Source of the DNA: Virgibacillus indicus
Lineage (GTDB): Bacteria > Bacillota > Bacilli > Bacillales > Amphibacillaceae
Direction of reading: 5' to 3'
DNA length: 64,000 nucleotides
Assembly (NCBI RefSeq): GCF_002266285.1
Contig: NZ_NPMS01000002.1
Span: 310,001 to 374,000, forward strand
Below the pieces are notes generated by a model, which saw only the letters and a list, made by a program, of their open reading frames with translations, searched no databases and was not told the origin of the DNA. The position numbers and the translations under genes were made by a program. Positions 39,272-49,627 of the stretch are shown piece by piece; the stretch's first letter is position 1, and every line of letters begins with the position of its first letter.

Positions 39272-40123
39272 ATGGCACTTTTTGAGAAGGCGCCAGCAAA
39301 GATTAACTTAGCTTTGGATGTGTTGAGCAAGCGTGATGACGGGTTCCATAATGTGGAAATGTTAATGACCACTATCGACCTGGCAGATCGTATTAAGCTT
39401 ACCTCCTTGGAAGAAGACCGAATTGAAATCTCTTTAGAAAGCAGATTTGTCCCAAGCGATGAACGGAATTTGGCTTACAAAGCAGCTTTTGCATTTAAAA
39501 AGAAATATGGTATAGAGAAGGGTGTTCAAATTCATATCGAAAAAAGCATTCCTGTTTCAGCTGGACTTGGTGGGGGTAGCAGTGATGCTGCAGCTGTGCT
39601 CCGGGGATTAAATCGTTTATGGTCTCTTGACAGGCCAATGGGTGAGCTTGCTGAATTAGGAGCGGATATCGGATCAGACGTTCCCTTTTGTGTGTATGGG
39701 AATACTGGAATAGCTAAAGGACGCGGGGAAATTGTTGAAAAACTAGCTCCTCCACCTCCTTGCTGGGTTGTTTTGGCAAAACCGGATATAGGTGTATCGA
39801 CAAGAACTATATTTCAGCGAATTATTCTGGATGACCTCACTCACCCCAATACCGATCAAATTATTTCTGCGCTGGAAAATAAGGATTTTGACCAGATGTG
39901 CTGCAATATTGGAAATGTGCTGGAAAATATAACACTCAAAGTCTATCCGGAGGTCCGGCGGATTAAAAACGCGATGATACAGGCAGGTGCTGCTGGAACA
40001 CTTATGAGTGGCAGTGGACCAACCGTATACGGTCTGGTGGAACATTACACGACAGCTAAACGGATATACAATGGGATGCGCGGCTTTTGCCATGAGGTAT
40101 ATTTAGTTCGGCTTTTAGGCTGA
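39272..40123 (+). CDS. ispE: 4-diphosphocytidyl-2-C-methyl-D-erythritol kinase
   Basis: ATP-dependent GHMP kinase of the MEP isoprenoid pathway. The 283-aa product has [13 protein letters not shown] (residues 4-16), the ATP loop [17 protein letters not shown] (about 92) and the C-terminal GSGPTVYGL (about 255). The ATG at 39272 follows AGGTGA by 5 nt; a GTG at 39263 lies within that site. Confidence 0.95.
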   Translation: MALFEKAPAKINLALDVLSKRDDGFHNVEMLMTTIDLADRIKLTSLEEDRIEISLESRFVPSDERNLAYKAAFAFKKKYGIEKGVQIHIEKSIPVSAGLGGGSSDAAAVLRGLNRLWSLDRPMGELAELGADIGSDVPFCVYGNTGIAKGRGEIVEKLAPPPPCWVVLAKPDIGVSTRTIFQRIILDDLTHPNTDQIISALENKDFDQMCCNIGNVLENITLKVYPEVRRIKNAMIQAGAAGTLMSGSGPTVYGLVEHYTTAKRIYNGMRGFCHEVYLVRLLG

Positions 40124-40188
40124 GTATTGCTAAAAAGCATATGTTAATGGTATATTAATTTACAAATATTCGGTTTTGGGGTGTAGGT

Positions 40189-41007
40189 ATGAAAAGAAGT
40201 AATCGATTGGTTTACTTATCAAACTTTTTTCTGGAAAATCCATGGGAACATAGTCAATTACCGCAGTTTGTTGATTCATTAAATACGACAAAAGCCTCTA
40301 TTAGTGAGGATTTGGATATTGTCGATACTGTCTTCCGAAATGAAGGGTTAGGTTATTTAAAGAGAGTAACTGGAGCGGCGGGAGGCGTCAAATATATTCC
40401 TGAGTTTTCTCTGGAAAAAAGCAATCAATTCATTCAGGAGCTGTGCGACATGTTGGAGGATCCCGTTCGTATCCTTCCGGGCGGCTATCTTTATATGAGT
40501 GATATTTTAGGTGATCCACGAAAAGTAAGAGAAATCGGGCGTGTCTTTGCATCAAAATTTTCCAGGCTGAATATTGATGTTGTTGTTACTGTTGCTACGA
40601 AGGGGATTCCTTTAGCATATGCGACAGCTTCATTTTTAAATGTGCCTGTGGTTATTGTCAGAAGAGATCCGAAAGTAACAGAGGGCTCATCTGTAAGCAT
40701 TAATTATGTTTCAGGATCCTCCCGTAAAATTCAAACGATGGTTCTTCCAAAGCGGAGTCTGCAGGAAGGAGCCAATGTTTGCATCATCGATGATTTTATG
40801 AAGGCGGGCGGCACCATTACTGGCATGATCAATTTACTGGGCGAATTTGATGCAAATGTAAAAGCAATTGGCGTACTTGCTGAAGCGGATGACGAAGAAG
40901 AAGAACGGGTAGTGGATAGTTATACATCGCTTGTAAAAATATCCAATGTTGACATAAAACATAAACAAATTGATGTGAATCCCGGAAACTTTTCCAACGA
41001 AATATAA
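40189..41007 (+). CDS. purR: Purine operon repressor PurR
   Basis: Represses pur genes and is released by PRPP. The 272-aa product has an N-terminal winged helix (residues 1-74) and a phosphoribosyltransferase-fold domain with the PRPP-binding loop VCIIDDFMKAGGTI (about residues 197-210). GGGGTGTAGG precedes the ATG. In B. subtilis yabJ follows; here the next gene is spoVG and yabJ is absent. Confidence 0.95.
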   Translation: MKRSNRLVYLSNFFLENPWEHSQLPQFVDSLNTTKASISEDLDIVDTVFRNEGLGYLKRVTGAAGGVKYIPEFSLEKSNQFIQELCDMLEDPVRILPGGYLYMSDILGDPRKVREIGRVFASKFSRLNIDVVVTVATKGIPLAYATASFLNVPVVIVRRDPKVTEGSSVSINYVSGSSRKIQTMVLPKRSLQEGANVCIIDDFMKAGGTITGMINLLGEFDANVKAIGVLAEADDEEEERVVDSYTSLVKISNVDIKHKQIDVNPGNFSNEI

Positions 41008-41089
41008 ATGTAAAAAGCCTGATTTTTGTTAAATTAACCCCTTTTTCCATAACTTTTTAAAATAATTTAACTTTTTTTCAAAAGTTAGC

Positions 41090-41114
41090 AGGAATTTTAT
41101 ATGTTTTGTTGAAC
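41090..41114 (+). promoter_or_regulatory. Sigma-H-type promoter of spoVG
   Basis: AGGAATT (41090-41096), 14 bases, GAAC (41111-41114). The spacing equals that of the known sigma-H promoter of B. subtilis spoVG (AGGATTT-N14-GAAT); one -10 position differs. Confidence 0.6.
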
Positions 41115-41154
41115 TACTTAATTAAGTTCAAAAGGGAAAAGGTGGTGAAACATC

Positions 41155-41445
41155 ATGGAAGTAACTGACGTTAGATTACGCCGCGTTAATACAGAGGGAA
41201 GAATGCGTGCAATTGCATCAATTACGTTGGATCAAGAATTTGTAGTCCATGATATACGTGTAATTGATGGGAATAATGGACTTTTTGTAGCAATGCCATC
41301 CAAACGTACGCCCGATGGGGAATTCAGGGATATTGCACATCCAATTAATTCTGGAACCCGTGCAAAAATCCAGGATGCTGTATTAGAAGAATACCGCCGT
41401 GCAGGAGAAGCTGAAGTGGAATACGAAGAAGCTGGTGCTTCCTAA
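41155..41445 (+). CDS. spoVG: Septation regulator SpoVG
   Basis: A 96-aa nucleic-acid-binding regulator. The very conserved core [38 protein letters not shown] and FRDIAHPI is complete. AAAGGTGGTGA precedes the ATG. It has a sigma-H-type promoter and a terminator, as in B. subtilis. Confidence 0.96.
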   Translation: MEVTDVRLRRVNTEGRMRAIASITLDQEFVVHDIRVIDGNNGLFVAMPSKRTPDGEFRDIAHPINSGTRAKIQDAVLEEYRRAGEAEVEYEEAGAS

Positions 41446-41460
41446 AAGCACGTTCAACTA

Positions 41461-41497
41461 AGAGGTCTAATCAACTTTTGATTAGCCTTCTTTTTTT
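41461..41497 (+). terminator. Terminator after spoVG
   Basis: AGAGGTCTAATC (41461-41472) pairs with GATTAGCCTTCT (41480-41491), then Ts. Confidence 0.88.
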
Positions 41498-41557
41498 GGA
41501 TTTTTAAAACTCCTGCTGGCTGAAGCGAATATCCTCCCGGTGCTATATCTGTTGAAA

Positions 41558-41587
41558 TTGTATGCTTTTTAAGATATATTTTATAAT
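41558..41587 (+). promoter_or_regulatory. Sigma-A promoter of glmU-prs
   Basis: TTGTAT (41558-41563), 18-base spacer, TATAAT (41582-41587). Confidence 0.65.
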
Positions 41588-41616
41588 GGATAATTCGAAT
41601 TGATGGAGGTTTCCTT

Positions 41617-42996
41617 ATGACAAAACGGTATGCTGTCGTTCTAGCAGCAGGACAAGGAACAAGAATGAAATCCAAGCTTTATAAAGTGCTTCATCCAGTA
41701 GCTGGACGCCCGATGGTGCAGCATGTTATTGATCAGATAAAAACAGTGCAATTAGATAAAATAGTAACTGTTGTTGGTTTTGGTGCGGATAAAGTAATTG
41801 AACATATAGGGGATGAAAGTGATTTCGTTACCCAGGCAGAACAATTGGGGACAGGACATGCCGTTATACAGGCAGAAGACCTCTTGAGTGATAAAGATGG
41901 AACAACTATTGTAGTATGTGGTGATACTCCGTTAATTACAAGTGATACATATAAAGCACTTTTTGATCATCACGAGAAAAATGGCGCAAAAGCTACTGTA
42001 TTAACAGCTAAGGCACCGAACCCTTTCGGATATGGAAGAATAATTCGGGATGGTGCAAATGAAGTTGAGAAAATCGTGGAGCAGAAAGATGCTACTGAAG
42101 AAGAACTGCTTTCAGATGAAATAAACACCGGTACGTATTGCTTTGATAACCTGGCCTTATTTGCAGCACTGCAGCATGTATCGAACGATAATGCTCAAGG
42201 TGAGTATTATTTGCCGGATGTTATTGAGATTTTGCGGGAGCAATCAGAAAAAGTAACCGCTTTTCAAACTCCTGAATTTGAAGAGACATTAGGTGTGAAT
42301 GATCGCGTGGCACTGGCTCAGGCTGAAAAAATCATGAAAAAACGCATTAATGAGAAACATATGCGTAATGGAGTAGCAATTATAGATCCGGACAACACGT
42401 ATATACATCCGGAAGTTGAGATAGAACAGGATGTTGTGATCCATCCTGGAACAATTATCAGAGGCGCCTCTGTCATCAAAACAAATGCGGAAATTGGCCC
42501 AAACAGTGAAATTACCAATTGCTATATTGGTGAGGAAACGGTAATGAAACAAAGTGTAGCAAATGACAGCAAAATAGGTGACCGCGTTAAAATTGGCCCA
42601 TTTGCCCATATTCGTCCGGAATCGTCTATTGGCAACGAGGCTAAAGTTGGGAATTTTGTAGAAGTTAAAAAGACTGTATTAGGTGATAAGAGCAAGGTTT
42701 CACACCTAAGTTACATTGGCGATGCGCAAGTTGGAAGCAATGTGAACGTTGGTTGTGGTACAATAACAGTAAACTATGATGGAAAAAATAAGTTTTTGAC
42801 AACTATTGAAGATGATGCGTTTATTGGATGTAATTCCAATTTAATAGCACCAGTCACAGTAGGAAAAGGTTCATATGTTGCAGCAGGTTCCACGATTACT
42901 AAAAATGTTCCAGAGGATTCCTTATCTGTTGCAAGGGCAAGACAGACGAATAAAGAAGGCTATGCAACCAAGCTGAAAAACAGACAAAAAGATTAA
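41617..42996 (+). CDS. glmU: Bifunctional UDP-GlcNAc synthesis enzyme GlmU
   Basis: Acetylates glucosamine-1-P and uridylylates the product to UDP-GlcNAc, the wall precursor. The 459-aa product has the N-terminal pyrophosphorylase domain with [18 protein letters not shown] (residues 9-26) and a C-terminal left-handed beta helix of hexapeptide repeats (about 255-440) with the acetyltransferase segment [11 protein letters not shown] (His near residue 364). ATGGAGG precedes the ATG. It is 13 bases from prs, forming the gcaD-prs operon. Confidence 0.97.
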   Translation: MTKRYAVVLAAGQGTRMKSKLYKVLHPVAGRPMVQHVIDQIKTVQLDKIVTVVGFGADKVIEHIGDESDFVTQAEQLGTGHAVIQAEDLLSDKDGTTIVVCGDTPLITSDTYKALFDHHEKNGAKATVLTAKAPNPFGYGRIIRDGANEVEKIVEQKDATEEELLSDEINTGTYCFDNLALFAALQHVSNDNAQGEYYLPDVIEILREQSEKVTAFQTPEFEETLGVNDRVALAQAEKIMKKRINEKHMRNGVAIIDPDNTYIHPEVEIEQDVVIHPGTIIRGASVIKTNAEIGPNSEITNCYIGEETVMKQSVANDSKIGDRVKIGPFAHIRPESSIGNEAKVGNFVEVKKTVLGDKSKVSHLSYIGDAQVGSNVNVGCGTITVNYDGKNKFLTTIEDDAFIGCNSNLIAPVTVGKGSYVAAGSTITKNVPEDSLSVARARQTNKEGYATKLKNRQKD

Positions 42997-43009
42997 CGGA
43001 GGGTTTTTC

Positions 43010-43963
43010 ATGGCATCTCGCTACAAGGACGGATCCTTGAAGGTTTTAACATTAAATTCTAATAGGAAATTGGCAGAAGACATTGCAGCACATATTGGTA
43101 CAACTCTTGGTGAGTGTTCCGTTAATATGTTCAGTGATGGCGAAATACAGATTAATATCGAAGAAAGTGTCCGCGGCTGTGATGTGTACGTAGTCCAATC
43201 CACCTGCTCACCGGTAAATCAGCATATGATGGAATTGCTGATCATGATTGATGCATTAAAGCGTGCTTCCGCAAGATCAATAAATATTGTCATGCCATAC
43301 TATGGATATGCCAGACAGGACAGAAAAGCCCGCTCACGTGAACCAATTACTGCAAAGCTTGTAGCAGATCTGCTGGAAACTGCAGGAGCAAACCGCGTCA
43401 TTACGCTGGACCTGCATGCACCGCAGATTCAGGGATTCTTTGACATTCCGATTGACCACTTGCAGGGTGTTCCGATTTTATCCGACTATTTTGAGGCGAA
43501 AAATCTGGAAGATGTCATCATTGTCTCCCCGGATCATGGCGGTGTAACTCGTGCGCGTAAGTTGGCTGATCGCCTGAAAGCACCAATTGGCATTATTGAT
43601 AAACGCAGACCGCGGCCAAATGTGGCAGAGGTAATGAATATTGTTGGTAATATTGAAGGCAAGACAGCAATTTTAATTGATGATATTATTGATACTGCCG
43701 GTACGATTACACTTGCTGCAAATGCTTTAATTGAAAACGGGGCGAAGGAAGTTTACGCATGCTGCACACATCCTGTGCTTTCCGGACCAGCATTGGAAAG
43801 AATTGATAATTCAAAAATAAAAGAATTAGTAATTACCAATTCTATTCCAGTATCAGAAGATAAATATATTGATAAAATAACTCAATTATCAGTAGCTCCA
43901 TTAATTGGTGAAGCTATTATCCGGGTGCATGAACTGCAATCTGTAAGTATTTTATTTGATTAA
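43010..43963 (+). CDS. prs: Ribose-phosphate pyrophosphokinase
   Basis: Makes PRPP from ribose-5-P and ATP for nucleotide, His and Trp synthesis. The 317-aa product carries [19 protein letters not shown] (about residue 100, ATP loop), the flexible-loop segment [21 protein letters not shown] (about 185) and the PRPP signature [13 protein letters not shown] (about 222). GGAGG precedes the ATG. Second gene of the glmU operon. Confidence 0.97.
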   Translation: MASRYKDGSLKVLTLNSNRKLAEDIAAHIGTTLGECSVNMFSDGEIQINIEESVRGCDVYVVQSTCSPVNQHMMELLIMIDALKRASARSINIVMPYYGYARQDRKARSREPITAKLVADLLETAGANRVITLDLHAPQIQGFFDIPIDHLQGVPILSDYFEAKNLEDVIIVSPDHGGVTRARKLADRLKAPIGIIDKRRPRPNVAEVMNIVGNIEGKTAILIDDIIDTAGTITLAANALIENGAKEVYACCTHPVLSGPALERIDNSKIKELVITNSIPVSEDKYIDKITQLSVAPLIGEAIIRVHELQSVSILFD

Positions 43964-44111
43964 ATGTTTAGATATACGGTGAAATGGGAATTCTCTATAT
44001 GTATGTTTTTACTTACCTACTAGAATGTACACACACAATATCAAAGAGAAACTTTAGAAAACTTGGCTTATCGCCAGGATTAGGTTTTAAATAATTTGGA
44101 GGGTGATGAAC

Positions 44112-44747
44112 ATGGCAGTTAAATTAAAGGCAGCAAAGCGAGAAGATCTTACAAAATCATCAACGAAACAACTTAGAAACAGCGGCAGGGTTCCTGCAGT
44201 TGTTTATGGAAAAGAGAAAGAGGCCAAGACAATTTCTGTAGACAGTATTGAGTTAGTAAAAACTGTCCGCGATGAAGGCAGAAATGCTATTATTTCTCTT
44301 GATGTAGAAAACGATAGTGCCGTAGATGTGATGCTTCACGAATATCAAATGGATCCAATCAGGGACGAGCTTGTTCATGTGGACTTTTATATTGTGAACA
44401 TGTCTGAAGAAATGGATGTAGAGGTACCACTTAGACTGGAAGGTGAAGCACAAGGTTCTAAAGATGGCGGTGTATTGCAGCAGCCATTGTATGAATTACA
44501 AGTACGTGCAAAACCTAAGGATATCCCTGAAGAAATCACGGTTGATATAAGCTCATTGCAAATAGGTGAGAGTATTGCAGTTGTAGATTTGCCGAAAGCA
44601 GACAACTATGAAATTTTAGAGGAAGATGAGACTACGATTGCTACAGTACTTGCACCAGATACACTAGACGATGTTGAAGAGGCACCAGATGAGAATGCTG
44701 AACCTGAATTAGTTGGTGCAGAAGACAATTCAGACGAAGAAAAGTAA
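44112..44747 (+). CDS. rplY: 50S ribosomal protein L25 / general stress protein Ctc
   Basis: Binds 5S rRNA; in Bacillus it is induced by general stress. The 211-aa product has the L25 domain (residues 1-90, KQLRNSGRVPAVVYG, MDPIRDELVHVDFYIV) and the TL5/CTC beta domain (about 95-185, GVLQQPLYELQVRAKP), with a long acidic tail (DDVEEAPDENAEPE) that fits a halotolerant proteome. The ATG at 44112 follows GGAGGGTGATG; the in-frame GTG and ATG at 44103 and 44106 overlap that site. No clear sigma-B promoter was found. Confidence 0.94.
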   Translation: MAVKLKAAKREDLTKSSTKQLRNSGRVPAVVYGKEKEAKTISVDSIELVKTVRDEGRNAIISLDVENDSAVDVMLHEYQMDPIRDELVHVDFYIVNMSEEMDVEVPLRLEGEAQGSKDGGVLQQPLYELQVRAKPKDIPEEITVDISSLQIGESIAVVDLPKADNYEILEEDETTIATVLAPDTLDDVEEAPDENAEPELVGAEDNSDEEK

Positions 44748-44761
44748 TAGCAGCAAACTAA

Positions 44762-44845
44762 GAACAAAAGCGCGGGGCGCTGGAGCTGGACATGGCTATT
44801 TATGTCCAAGAATTAATAGCTGTAAATTTTATACTTTCTCTACTA
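44762..44845 (+). repeat. Degenerate repeat, copy 1 of 2
   Basis: AAGAACAAAAGCGC, CTGGACATGGCTATTTAT and a tail AAATTTTATACTTTCT correspond block by block to 60676-60790. No inverted structure is obvious. Confidence 0.5.
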
Positions 44846-44869
44846 ACAAAATAATAATGCTAATGGAAC

Positions 44870-44913
44870 CCCTCCTATAAACAGTTGAAAATGAGTCAAT
44901 TTTAATAGGAGGG
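44870..44913 (+). terminator. Hairpin after ctc
   Basis: CCCTCCTAT (44870-44878) pairs with ATAGGAGGG (44905-44913); long loop, weak T run. Either a terminator of ctc or a leader structure of pth. Confidence 0.5.
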
Positions 44914-44967
44914 ATTGTTCTATTTGATTTAATCGCCTCGAATACAGAAAAAAAGGAAGAAGTAAAA

Positions 44968-45528
44968 ATGAAATGTATTGTTGGACTTGGAAATCCCGGA
45001 AAAAAATATGAGCATACACGTCATAATGTGGGGTTTATGGTCATTGATGAATTATTACATCGTCATCAATGGGATTTAAATAAAACGAAATTTAACGGAA
45101 AATATGCGATGGAGCATATTCAAGGTGAGAAAGTAATTCTTCTGAAGCCACAGACCTATATGAATCTCTCCGGTGAATCAATTCGTCCATTAATGGATTA
45201 CTATGATGTAGCTGAGGAGGATTTACTCGTTATTTATGATGACCTGGATCTTCCGGCAGGAAAAATACGTCTGCGTCAAAAAGGCGGCCATGGCGGCCAT
45301 AATGGGATACGATCAACCATTGACCATCTTGGAACAAAAGAATTTAAGCGGGTCCGCATTGGTGTCGGCAGGCCAACCACACCTATTCCTGTAGTGGATT
45401 ATGTACTTGGGGGATTTTCCAAGGAACAGCAGGAAGATGTTGTCTTAAGCATAAAGAAATCAGCAGATGCCTGCGAGTCGTGGCTGAATCATTCATTTTC
45501 AGAGGTAATGAATGAATATAATCAGTAG
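44968..45528 (+). CDS. pth: Peptidyl-tRNA hydrolase
   Basis: Releases peptides from peptidyl-tRNA (SpoVC in B. subtilis). The 186-aa product has [20 protein letters not shown] with the catalytic His (about residue 20), [13 protein letters not shown] (about 62), [15 protein letters not shown] with the catalytic Asp (about 95) and [21 protein letters not shown] precedes the ATG. Confidence 0.96.
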   Translation: MKCIVGLGNPGKKYEHTRHNVGFMVIDELLHRHQWDLNKTKFNGKYAMEHIQGEKVILLKPQTYMNLSGESIRPLMDYYDVAEEDLLVIYDDLDLPAGKIRLRQKGGHGGHNGIRSTIDHLGTKEFKRVRIGVGRPTTPIPVVDYVLGGFSKEQQEDVVLSIKKSADACESWLNHSFSEVMNEYNQ

Positions 45529-45559
45529 TATCTCTACATAGCCTAAATGTCCTGTCTTT

Positions 45560-45589
45560 GTATAAGGTCATTGCTTTCCGGATAAACTT
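45560..45589 (+). promoter_or_regulatory. Sigma-F promoter of fin
   Basis: GTATA (45560-45564), 15-base spacer, GGATAAACTT (45580-45589), matching GGNNANANTW at all fixed positions. fin is sigma-F dependent in B. subtilis. Confidence 0.83.
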
Positions 45590-45627
45590 TAGGATATACC
45601 CTGGTTTTACTCGAGGAGGTTATTGAA

Positions 45628-45858
45628 GTGGCTATTGTTTATACATGCAGACATTGCGGGAATGAAATTGGCAAGCTGGAGCAAAAGGTGATTGATACAT
45701 CCATGTTGGGATTAGATCAATTAACAGCAAAGGAAAAAGAAGAAATGATAACATATAGGAATAATGGTGATGTTCATATTCACGCAATTTGTGAGAACTG
45801 TGAAGAGGCATTAGGACATCATCCGAATTATCATGAATTGGACTTTTTTATACAGTAA
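45628..45858 (+). CDS. fin: Anti-sigma-F factor Fin
   Basis: Forespore protein that shuts off sigma-F when sigma-G takes over. The 76-aa product (YabK) has two zinc-binding Cys pairs, CRHC (residue 7-10) and CENC (about 55-58), and the conserved ending LDFFIQ. The GTG at 45628 follows GGAGGT by 7 nt. It lies between pth and mfd as in B. subtilis, with a sigma-F promoter upstream. Confidence 0.93.
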   Translation: MAIVYTCRHCGNEIGKLEQKVIDTSMLGLDQLTAKEKEEMITYRNNGDVHIHAICENCEEALGHHPNYHELDFFIQ

Positions 45859-45935
45859 AATAGCGAAGAAAAGCTTTGGTGAGTCAGCCAAGGCATTTTT
45901 GCGCTTTTCGTTAGATATTAACCGGGGGTTTAAAC

Positions 45936-48900
45936 ATGAAGGGTATTAACAGCTATTTAAAATCAAAGGAAGATATACAATCGATTATAAGCGGGATTTC
46001 CGGAGGTATGAAGGAGCAGCTGATTGCAGGTTTAGCGGGATCTGCAAGAAGCCTGCTAGTTTCCATTATCAGTGAATCCCTGAATAAACCGATTCTCCTT
46101 GTCACACACCAATTAGTACAGGCTCAACAGCTGTATGATGATTTATCTGAATTTATGAGTGAGAAGGATGTTCATTTATACCCTGTTAACGAGCTGATCG
46201 CCTCTGAAATTGCGATTGCAAGTCCGGAGCTGAGGAGCCAGCGGATTGAATCGCTCACATCTTGGTCGAAAAAGAAATCGGGTATTTTAATTGCTCCTGC
46301 AGCAGCATTAAAGCGGATACTCCCGCCACAAGACTACTGGGATAAATACCAGCTGCATTTTAATACAGGAGAAGATATTGATATTGACCGTTACCTGAAT
46401 GCATTAGTAGATATGGGTTATGAACGGCAGTCGATGGTAAGTGCTCCAGGGGAATTTAGCCGGCGCGGTGGAATAATAGATATTTATCCCATAACTGAAA
46501 AATATCCGGTACGTATTGAATTATTTGATGAGGAAATAGATTCAATACGCTATTTTGATGCAGAAACACAGCGTTCCTTGGAAAAATTGCAGGAAATAAC
46601 TGTAGGGCCTGCAACGGAGTTATTACTTACGGAGGAAGATATTCTCACAGCTTCAGGAAAAGTTGAAAAAGCTCTGGCAGATACATTAAAAAACATGAAG
46701 GCATCTGAAGATAAGGAAACACTTATCGAACGGATGGAAAGTGATATCAGCCGGATGAAGAATCTGGAACATTTTCAGGAAATGTATAAATATATCGGGT
46801 TTCTCTACAAGGAACCTGCCAGTTTAATAGATTACCTGCCGGATAACGGTTTGGTCATGCTTGACGAGATGAGCAGAATTCAGGAAACGGCTACAAATCT
46901 GGATACAGAGGAAGCCGAGTGGTATGCGAGTCTTCTGGAATCTAATAAAATGGTTAAAAACAGCAGATTTTCATTTGACTGGCAGCATACATGGGATAAG
47001 ATTCATCATCAGCGTTTGTATATGTCTATATTTTTGCGACATATTCCAAACACACAGCCGCGTAACATCATTGATTTGTCATCCCGTACGATGCAGGAGT
47101 TCCATGGACAGATGCACCTTTTCAAAAATGAATTAAAACGCTGGGAAAAAGGTGACTTCTCTGTAGTAATCCTTGCTCCAAATGAAAATCGTGCCGAAAA
47201 AATTTCCTCGATCTTTTTGGACTACGGGATGGAAGCGGGAGTTACGGATAATTTGCAGCTGCCTGTGAGTAAACCGACCATTGCGGTAGGGAATATTTCG
47301 AATGGAATAGAATTCCCGCTGCATAAACTTGTGCTGATTACGGAAAATGAATTATTCAAAAAAAGAACCAAACGTCCGCGAAAACAACAGAAAATCTCGA
47401 ATGCAGAGCGAATCAAGAATTATCAGGAGCTGAAAGTCGGGGATTATGTTGTTCACGCTAATCACGGGGTTGGAAGATATCTAGGTATCGAAACGCTTGT
47501 TGTAAAAGATATGCATAAGGATTATATGCTGATCAAGTATTCCGGTGATGATAAGCTGTTTGTTCCGATAGACCAGATTGATTTAGTGCAAAAATTCGTT
47601 GGCTCCGAGGGAAAAGAGCCGAAACTGTATAAGCTGGGTGGTTCCGAATGGGCGAAGGTGAAGCGGAAAGTACAATCTTCCGTCGAGGATATTGCTGATG
47701 ATCTTATAAAATTATATGCAGAAAGAGAAGCGAGAAAGGGATTTGCATTTTCGGAGGATTCGGAAATGCAGCAGGAATTCGAAGCATCCTTCCCTTATCA
47801 GGAAACGGAAGATCAACTTCGCTGTATAGAAGAAATCAAGCAGGATATGGAAAGAGAACAGCCAATGGACCGGCTGCTTTGTGGGGATGTCGGATATGGT
47901 AAAACGGAAGTTGCTATCCGTGCGGCCTTTAAAGCCGTTGCTGATGGCAAGCAGGTAGCTATATTGGTTCCTACAACCATTCTGGCTCAGCAGCACTATG
48001 AAACAGTCCGAGAACGCTTTCAGGACCATGCCATCAATATTGGCCTCCTAAGCAGGTTCCGGACAAGAAAGCAGCAGAAGGAAACATTGGATGGGCTAAA
48101 GAAAGGCACCGTGGATGTTGTTATCGGAACACATCGCATTTTATCAAAGGATGTGCAATACCGTGATTTAGGTCTTCTTGTCGTGGATGAAGAGCAGCGC
48201 TTCGGTGTAAAGCATAAAGAAAAAATCAAGCAGTTAAAAACGAATGTCGATGTCCTGACACTGACTGCAACACCAATACCACGCACACTGCACATGTCGA
48301 TGCTGGGTGTTCGTGACTTGTCTGTTATTGAAACACCACCGGAAAACCGTTTTCCGATTCAAACCTATGTGATGGAATACAATCCAATTTTTATGAGGGA
48401 AGCCATTGAGCGTGAAATGTCACGCGGCGGGCAAGTATTTTTCCTTTATAACAGGGTGGAAAATATCGACAAGGTTGCCCGTGACCTTGGCATGCTTGTC
48501 GATGATGCGAGAATTGCAGTTGCCCATGGGCAGATGAATGAGACGGAATTGGAAAGTATCATTTTTGCTTTTTTAGCAGGAGAGTTTGACGTACTGGTGA
48601 GTACCACCATCATTGAAACAGGTGTTGATATTCCAAATGTTAATACACTTATTGTTAATGATGCGGATAGAATGGGGCTAAGCCAGCTCTATCAGCTGAG
48701 AGGACGTGTTGGCCGCTCCAATCGGGTAGCCTATGCTTATTTTACGTATAAGAAGGATAAGGTATTAACAGAGGTTGCTGAAAAGCGGCTGCGGGCTATT
48801 AAGGAATTTACCGAACTGGGATCCGGATTTAAAATTGCAATGCGCGATCTTTCCATTCGCGGTGCAGGTAATCTGCTGGGTTCGCAGCAGCATGGCTTCA

Positions 48901-49460
48901 TCGATTCAGTAGGTTTTGATATGTATTCACAGATGCTCAGTGATGCAATTGAAGCGCGGAAAGCCGGAAAGGAAATAGAGGATATAGCTCCGTTTGAACC
49001 AGAGCTTACCCTAAACATTGATGCATATATTCCGGAATCTTTTATAAAAGATGAAAAACAAAAAATTGATATTTATAAGCAGTTCCAGACAATTGATTCG
49101 TCAAGCGATGTTCATGATTTAAGGGATGAACTTATCGACAGGTTTGGTGATTATCCGGAAGAAGTTGAGCATCTGTTCACTGTATCGAAATTGAAAATGT
49201 ATGCAAAACGGGAACGTGTTGAATCAATCAGTGAAAAAAATAAAAAGATAGAATTGCTGGTCGAAGAAAACCGCAGCCAGCAAATAGACGGTTCAAAGCT
49301 TTTTGAACTGGCAAATGATTTTGGCCGCGGTGTTCAGCTCGGTACGGAAAACAGCAAATTGAAAATAGCCTTTAAGTGGTCTGGAGAAACTCGGTATAAT
49401 CGTTATGAAACGGTGGAAAGCTTTATTAAAAAATTAGATTCCGTTGATCGGGAAGAATAG
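45936..49460 (+). CDS. mfd: Transcription-repair coupling factor
   Basis: DNA translocase that removes stalled RNA polymerase and recruits UvrA. The 1174-aa product has a UvrB-like N-terminal module (residues about 1-350), an RNA-polymerase-interaction domain around VGDYVVHANHGVGRYLGIE (about 500), RecG-type helicase motifs (GDVGYGKTEVA Walker A about 650; DEEQRFG about 750; TATPIPRTLHMS; TTIIETGVDIPN; QLRGRVGRS) and the C-terminal TRCF domain. CGGGGGT precedes the ATG. Length is standard. Confidence 0.97.
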   Translation: MKGINSYLKSKEDIQSIISGISGGMKEQLIAGLAGSARSLLVSIISESLNKPILLVTHQLVQAQQLYDDLSEFMSEKDVHLYPVNELIASEIAIASPELRSQRIESLTSWSKKKSGILIAPAAALKRILPPQDYWDKYQLHFNTGEDIDIDRYLNALVDMGYERQSMVSAPGEFSRRGGIIDIYPITEKYPVRIELFDEEIDSIRYFDAETQRSLEKLQEITVGPATELLLTEEDILTASGKVEKALADTLKNMKASEDKETLIERMESDISRMKNLEHFQEMYKYIGFLYKEPASLIDYLPDNGLVMLDEMSRIQETATNLDTEEAEWYASLLESNKMVKNSRFSFDWQHTWDKIHHQRLYMSIFLRHIPNTQPRNIIDLSSRTMQEFHGQMHLFKNELKRWEKGDFSVVILAPNENRAEKISSIFLDYGMEAGVTDNLQLPVSKPTIAVGNISNGIEFPLHKLVLITENELFKKRTKRPRKQQKISNAERIKNYQELKVGDYVVHANHGVGRYLGIETLVVKDMHKDYMLIKYSGDDKLFVPIDQIDLVQKFVGSEGKEPKLYKLGGSEWAKVKRKVQSSVEDIADDLIKLYAEREARKGFAFSEDSEMQQEFEASFPYQETEDQLRCIEEIKQDMEREQPMDRLLCGDVGYGKTEVAIRAAFKAVADGKQVAILVPTTILAQQHYETVRERFQDHAINIGLLSRFRTRKQQKETLDGLKKGTVDVVIGTHRILSKDVQYRDLGLLVVDEEQRFGVKHKEKIKQLKTNVDVLTLTATPIPRTLHMSMLGVRDLSVIETPPENRFPIQTYVMEYNPIFMREAIEREMSRGGQVFFLYNRVENIDKVARDLGMLVDDARIAVAHGQMNETELESIIFAFLAGEFDVLVSTTIIETGVDIPNVNTLIVNDADRMGLSQLYQLRGRVGRSNRVAYAYFTYKKDKVLTEVAEKRLRAIKEFTELGSGFKIAMRDLSIRGAGNLLGSQQHGFIDSVGFDMYSQMLSDAIEARKAGKEIEDIAPFEPELTLNIDAYIPESFIKDEKQKIDIYKQFQTIDSSSDVHDLRDELIDRFGDYPEEVEHLFTVSKLKMYAKRERVESISEKNKKIELLVEENRSQQIDGSKLFELANDFGRGVQLGTENSKLKIAFKWSGETRYNRYETVESFIKKLDSVDREE

Positions 49461-49504
49461 TAAAAAGGCTTTTTATCCAAAACCGGGAAAAATTTGGTGT
49501 TCGA

Positions 49505-49534
49505 TGTATACTCTTCCTGAGATGATTTATACTA
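49505..49534 (+). promoter_or_regulatory. Sigma-G promoter of spoVT
   Basis: TGTATA (49505-49510), 17-base spacer, TATACTA (49528-49534), one mismatch each from the sigma-G consensus TGAATA/CATACTA. spoVT is sigma-G dependent in B. subtilis. Confidence 0.75.
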
Positions 49535-49627
49535 ACAGTACAGTTGGTGATTTTTACCCTTTGAGTAAGTATGTAGAAAGTGGTATGTTTCCATATCAAT
49601 CATCATTAGAAAGTGAGGCTGCTTAGT

